Shown: piece by piece, positions 13,522 through 16,375 of the stretch
Position numbering within the stretch: the first letter of the stretch is position 1
Layout: each line of letters begins with the position of its first letter
DNA from: HGM11416 sp964532155
GTDB lineage: Bacteria > Bacillota > Clostridia > Christensenellales > Borkfalkiaceae
Length of the DNA stretch: 16,375 nucleotides
Assembly: GCA_964532155.1 (NCBI GenBank)
Contig: CAZHGN010000031.1
Location: forward strand, 1-16,375
Reading direction: 5' to 3'
Translations under genes and position numbers: made by a program
The notes under the pieces: model-generated
Told to the model about the DNA's origin: nothing
The model's database searches: none
The model's input: only the letters and a program-made list of their open reading frames with translations

Positions 13522-13561
13522 AAAGCGGGGGATATTCGCCAAGCCGCTTTTCATTTGGCGA
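13522..13561 (-). other. Interleaved inverted repeats, possible H-type pseudoknot in leader of the 116-residue gene
   Basis: AAAGCGG (13522-13528) pairs with CCGCTTT (13544-13550). TCGCCAA (13536-13542), which lies in its loop, pairs with TTGGCGA (13555-13561). Both stems are seven perfect pairs and are interleaved. Read on the minus strand the loops are 4, 1 and 7 bases, a workable H-type geometry about 140 bases before the ATG at 13382. The rest of the 364-base spacer (13383-13746) holds a short CGGCT/AGCCG hairpin near 13435, the sequence GCCGTGATTT twice on the minus strand, and the lipoprotein promoter. Confidence 0.4.
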
Positions 13562-13651
13562 TTAAAAGCCTTTTATTTAAGAAATATTAAGAAAAAATCT
13601 TTTTTTCGTTGCCGAAAGGTCATGTTTTTTCGGATTTTTCGCGATAAATAT

Positions 13652-13680
13652 TTGATTATTTCTTCGGATTAGTATATAAT
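13652..13680 (+). promoter_or_regulatory. Promoter of the lipoprotein gene
   Basis: TTGATT (13652-13657), 17-base spacer, TATAAT (13675-13680). The leader then holds a small hairpin (CATATC/GATATG, 13688-13705) before the AGGAG site at 13734-13738. Confidence 0.8.
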
Positions 13681-13746
13681 GTATGAGCATATCGTTAAGG
13701 ATATGCGGCTCGAATCAAAAATTTCACTACGAAAGGAGTAGAGGAA

Positions 13747-15372
13747 ATGAAGAAAATTATGGTACTGTTGCTTGCCGCGGTTATGAGCTTAGGTCTCGTA
13801 TTCGCCGGATGCAACTCTTCTGAAACGCATTATACGAACGGTCTTAGCGGCTTCGATGGCGCTGTGGAATCCAACGGCGGTTTTGCCGTCGCTAAGGGCG
13901 ATTACGTTTACTTTATAAACGGCGTTGCGGCTAACACCGACGACAATACTTTCGGTAAGCCCGTCACCGGCGCGCTCGTAAGAATTAAAAAGAGCGAGCT
14001 TGCCAATGCCGCAGACAGAACGAAAGCCGCCGTTTCCGCAGAAATGGTTATTCCGTCGCTTTTCGTTGCAAGCGACCTCACGAGCGGTTTTTATATGTTC
14101 GAAAACGACAACAATGTTTATTTCGCTTCTCCGTATACCGAAAAGGATAAAGAGGGTAACGTCGAAAACGACAGACTCAGTTTCGTAAAAGCATCGCTCG
14201 ACGGCAAGGAAAGAACCGTTCTTTTGACCGTGGACGACAATTCCACGCCTTATCGCTTCGTCGAAAACGGCGGCAAGGTTTACCTCGTTATCAAGACCAC
14301 CGTTAAGGACGAAAGATCCGAAGACGAGTCCGCTACGAGAGCGGCTTTGGTTGTTTACGACGCGTCTAACGGCGATAAGGTCTTTACTTCCGAAAAGGTT
14401 TCCGAGTACGATTTCGGCGAGGGTAACGATATTTATTACACCGTAACCGCATACGACGAAAAGCTTAAACAAGAAGAAAAGTACAACGATCTTTATCGTT
14501 ACGTCGTAGGTTCCGACAAGAGCGAACTCGTTCTTAGCGGAAAGGGCAACGTTTCTACCGATAAAACCGACGACAAGGGCACCGGCCTTACCGGAGTTAC
14601 TTATTCGATTATCGAAAACAACGCCGACGCGTTATACGTTAAGGTAACTTACGTCGATACTTCCGTTACCACCGTAACGCAGTATAAGGCGCTTAAGAAA
14701 GCCGAAGTTACCGCAAACACTGCGGAAAATATGGGCAAGCTTATTGCTATTAACAACGGCTCTACCAACGCCGCAACCGTCTTTGCAAGCACCTCGTACT
14801 ATGCGAGCACGAATTGCATTCTTTATCTCGACAGCACATACGGAATCATTGCTTATAACTACACCGCGGCGGATACCGCTACGGACGACGTTATCGTTGA
14901 TCACCGCATTCGCTTGTTCTACGATAAGGACCTCGTAGGTTATACCGTAAAATTCTGGCAGGGCGATTACCTCTACGTTGTCGATTCCGACAACTATTAC
15001 TATAGAGTAAACGTTGCCGCTCTTATCGATTACGCTACCGGCGAAAAGAAAGCCGATGCCGAAGGCAAGCTCGAAAAGGTCAACTTCCTTGCAAACTCCA
15101 CTTCTTGGTATTTGCCCGAAATAGTCGGCGATTATTTCCTCTCGGTTTATACCGCAAGTCCCTATTCCAGCCTTGTTTACGTTTCCGATATGAACGCTAA
15201 CGCTGCTATCGGCGAAGCCGACGATGCTGACGAGCAGATCGAAGCGATCAGGGCTTCCGAAAAAGAAGCGGTCGAAGCCAACCTTTCCACTTGCATAAGC
15301 CTTATATCCGACTCGGTTAAGGAAACTATGGAAACATATATTAAGGATACCTTCGGAACCGAAGAAGAATAA
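13747..15372 (+). CDS. Lipoprotein with propeller-like repeats, function unknown
   Basis: This 541-residue protein starts with a type II signal peptide (MKKIMVLLLAAVMSLG) and the lipobox VFAGC with C22, so it should be lipid-anchored on the outer face of the membrane. The body has recurring beta motifs with a Tyr-rich pattern (GDYVYFING, NNVYFASPY, GKVYLVIK, GDYLYVVDSDNYYYRVN, GDYFLSVYT), which suggests a beta-propeller or similar repeat fold. The final ~60 residues are acidic and helical. I cannot name a function; binding of peptides, sugars or wall components is only a guess. It has a strong promoter, an AGGAG site eight bases before the ATG and a strong terminator, so it is a well-expressed single gene. 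Confidence 0.82.
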   Translation: MKKIMVLLLAAVMSLGLVFAGCNSSETHYTNGLSGFDGAVESNGGFAVAKGDYVYFINGVAANTDDNTFGKPVTGALVRIKKSELANAADRTKAAVSAEMVIPSLFVASDLTSGFYMFENDNNVYFASPYTEKDKEGNVENDRLSFVKASLDGKERTVLLTVDDNSTPYRFVENGGKVYLVIKTTVKDERSEDESATRAALVVYDASNGDKVFTSEKVSEYDFGEGNDIYYTVTAYDEKLKQEEKYNDLYRYVVGSDKSELVLSGKGNVSTDKTDDKGTGLTGVTYSIIENNADALYVKVTYVDTSVTTVTQYKALKKAEVTANTAENMGKLIAINNGSTNAATVFASTSYYASTNCILYLDSTYGIIAYNYTAADTATDDVIVDHRIRLFYDKDLVGYTVKFWQGDYLYVVDSDNYYYRVNVAALIDYATGEKKADAEGKLEKVNFLANSTSWYLPEIVGDYFLSVYTASPYSSLVYVSDMNANAAIGEADDADEQIEAIRASEKEAVEANLSTCISLISDSVKETMETYIKDTFGTEEE

Positions 15373-15410
15373 TTCATTTTCTTTGCTTATTCTATAACGT
15401 TAATAAACCG

Positions 15411-15448
15411 CGCGCCGCGTTTTGCAACAGCAAACGACGGCGCGTTTT
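15411..15448 (+). terminator. Rho-independent terminator of the lipoprotein gene
   Basis: CGCGCCG (15411-15417) pairs with CGGCGCG (15438-15444), continued inward by CGTTT(T)GC/GCAAACG around an AACA loop, followed by TTTT. It begins 39 bases after the stop codon. Confidence 0.85.
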
Positions 15449-15624
15449 GCATATGCGCTCGGCGAAAAATTGCGGCTTTATAATATTAAAAAATCGTCGC
15501 ACCGCGGTCAACTTGCCGATCGTTTAGGCAAAAAGGGTTTTATGGGGCTATAGCGCCGTTAACGCAATTCTCGCGCAAAAACGCCGTTATTCAAACCGTC
15601 AAGCTCGTTTTTCCGTTTCGTGGG

Positions 15625-15641
15625 CTTATAGGTCGATTATC
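15625..15641 (-). repeat. Dispersed motif, copy 4
   Basis: The minus strand reads GATAATCGACCTATAAG, a match to the consensus except near the 3' end. It is next to the first poly-A/poly-T hairpin. Confidence 0.45.
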
Positions 15642-15762
15642 GCGCAAAAAACGAGTTTTTTGTCGGGCGGCGCGTTGTTTAACCGACGTTTTGCACGAAA
15701 AAACGGCGTTTTTTGTTCGGTTTTCAGCCGTCAAATCACTCGGCGTTTTTCGAAAAATTGTG

Positions 15763-15778
15763 CTATATGTCGATTATC
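15763..15778 (-). repeat. Dispersed motif, copy 5
   Basis: The minus strand reads GATAATCGACATATAG, one base from copy 2. Confidence 0.45.
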
Positions 15779-15843
15779 ATTGCTTAGTTTTAAAATTTTT
15801 TTGTGAAAACGAGGCGAAAACTTAATTTTTTTTCGCATAACGC

Positions 15844-15872
15844 TTGATTATTAAAAAAATATATTATATAAT
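15844..15872 (+). promoter_or_regulatory. Promoter of the acidic protein gene
   Basis: TTGATT (15844-15849), 17-base spacer, TATAAT (15867-15872). The leader of about 70 bases holds a seven-pair hairpin (TGCGTTT/AAACGCA, 15898-15915). The same -35/-10 hexamers and spacing serve the lipoprotein gene. Confidence 0.8.
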
Positions 15873-15950
15873 GAGGGCGAATAGTGAATGCGGGGGTTGC
15901 GTTTACGCAAACGCACCGATTGACAGATTGCATTCGTGAAGAGGTAGACT

Positions 15951-16375
15951 ATGAGAATCTGGTTTGAAAGTGAAGGAATGCTCGGTACCAAAAAATCGAG
16001 GTTTTTTGCCGTCGTCGAAGAGGAAATGATCGATAAAAACGGCAGACCGGTTCCGGTTGCGGCAAAAGTTGCCGAGCCCGAAATCGTGCCCGAAGTTGTT
16101 GCCGAAGAGACTGCTCCCGAAACGGTTGCCGTCGTCGAAGTAAACGACGATGAAAGATTCAATAACCTCGAACAGAAAATCGCCGAAATAAACGACAAGG
16201 TCGATCTGCTTATCGCCGCAATGGAAAAAGAAACGACGACCGAAGAAACGACTACCGAAACGGTCGAAGAAGTAACCGAAGAGGTTGTTACCGAAACCGA
16301 ACCCGTAGTCGAAGAAGAAGTCGTTGAAGAGACTATTGAAGAAGTAGTCGAAGAACCTGCGGAAGTCGTTGAAGA
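15951..16375 (+). CDS. Acidic, repeat-rich protein, 5' part only (runs off window)
   Basis: The frame is open from ATG at 15951 to the window end (141 codons plus two bases), with a GAGGT-type site six bases upstream and a strong promoter. The N-terminus MRIWFESEGMLGTKKSRFF is followed by a Pro/Val/Glu-rich linker. A short coiled-coil-like helix comes next (FNNLEQKIAEINDKVDLLI, about residues 70-90). Then comes a Thr/Val/Glu low-complexity stretch made of repeats such as EEVVEE and TTTE. No signal peptide is visible. I do not recognise the family; the missing C-terminal part probably holds any functional domain. The acidic repeats suggest a flexible spacer. The opposite-strand frame here is a shadow of the GAA-rich codons. 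Confidence 0.75.
   Translation, partial: MRIWFESEGMLGTKKSRFFAVVEEEMIDKNGRPVPVAAKVAEPEIVPEVVAEETAPETVAVVEVNDDERFNNLEQKIAEINDKVDLLIAAMEKETTTEETTTETVEEVTEEVVTETEPVVEEEVVEETIEEVVEEPAEVVE

Larger units (their letters stand above)
15449..15840. other. Intergenic region with small repeats, no gene seen
   Basis: No coding sequence is supported. It holds two minus-strand copies of the dispersed motif and two poly-A/poly-T hairpins (CAAAAAA-CGAG-TTTTTTG at 15645-15662; AAAAAA-CGGCG-TTTTTT at 15698-15714). It also holds three loose copies of a CGCAAAAA(A)CG sequence (near 15574, 15643 and 15693). Confidence 0.5.

Noticed and set aside
13789..14472. 227-codon minus-strand frame opposite the lipoprotein gene
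   Set aside because: The plus strand has promoter, ribosome binding site, signal peptide and terminator; the opposite frame has none.
15851..16198. 115-codon minus-strand frame at the right end
   Set aside because: Its Ser/Thr-rich sequence is the reverse reading of the GAA-rich acidic gene on the plus strand, and it covers that gene's promoter.

Overview
The window looks like a chromosomal segment of an uncultivated, probably anaerobic Bacillota (Clostridia-type) bacterium. This is an inference from several features: GGAGG-type ribosome binding sites, vegetative promoters with exact 17-base spacers, a FeoB-associated Cys-rich membrane peptide, an orphan MsmX/UgpC-type sugar-ABC ATPase, rubrerythrin, and a lipobox lipoprotein. 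I cannot assign a genus. GC content is moderate in genes and low in the spacers.

Layout. The first ~45 bases carry two TTTA-loop hairpins resembling the right end of an IS200/IS605 element whose body lies outside the window. Then come tandem terminators and a fused MacB-like ABC ATPase/FtsX permease (407-3163, minus). Next is a small ferritin-like di-iron protein (3471-3965, plus). A 538-base spacer follows, holding what I read as the decayed 3' end (domains V and VI) of a group II intron with no intron-encoded protein. An orphan UgpC/MsmX ATPase (4504-5883, minus) follows, with its own promoter and terminator.

The centre is an iron-uptake block on the minus strand: feoA, feoA, feoB and a FeoB-associated Cys-rich membrane peptide (9584 down to 6147), closed by a strong terminator. 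Its promoter has a perfect 6-4-6 palindrome just after the -10 box. A DtxR-family regulator (9879-10250) is transcribed divergently from its own promoter. The regulator keeps the Met/Cys/Glu/His ligand set of the iron-sensing DtxR type rather than the Asp/Glu set of B. subtilis MntR. A simple model is that it represses feo when Fe(II) is plentiful. Rubrerythrin follows (10485-11081), so Fe(II) uptake, iron sensing and peroxide defence lie side by side. An AT-rich four-copy tandem repeat separates feoA from feoB, and FeoB carries an unusual ~115-residue acidic insertion.

The right third holds a divergent MreB/Mbl-type actin homologue (11335-12345), an unknown 163-residue protein, and an unknown, probably disordered 116-residue protein on the opposite strand whose upstream region could form an H-type pseudoknot. 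A 541-residue lipoprotein with propeller-like repeats (13747-15372) follows. Last is the 5' end of a very acidic, repeat-rich protein starting at 15951 and running off the window. A short dispersed motif (GATAATCGACYTATAG) occurs five times in the spacers.
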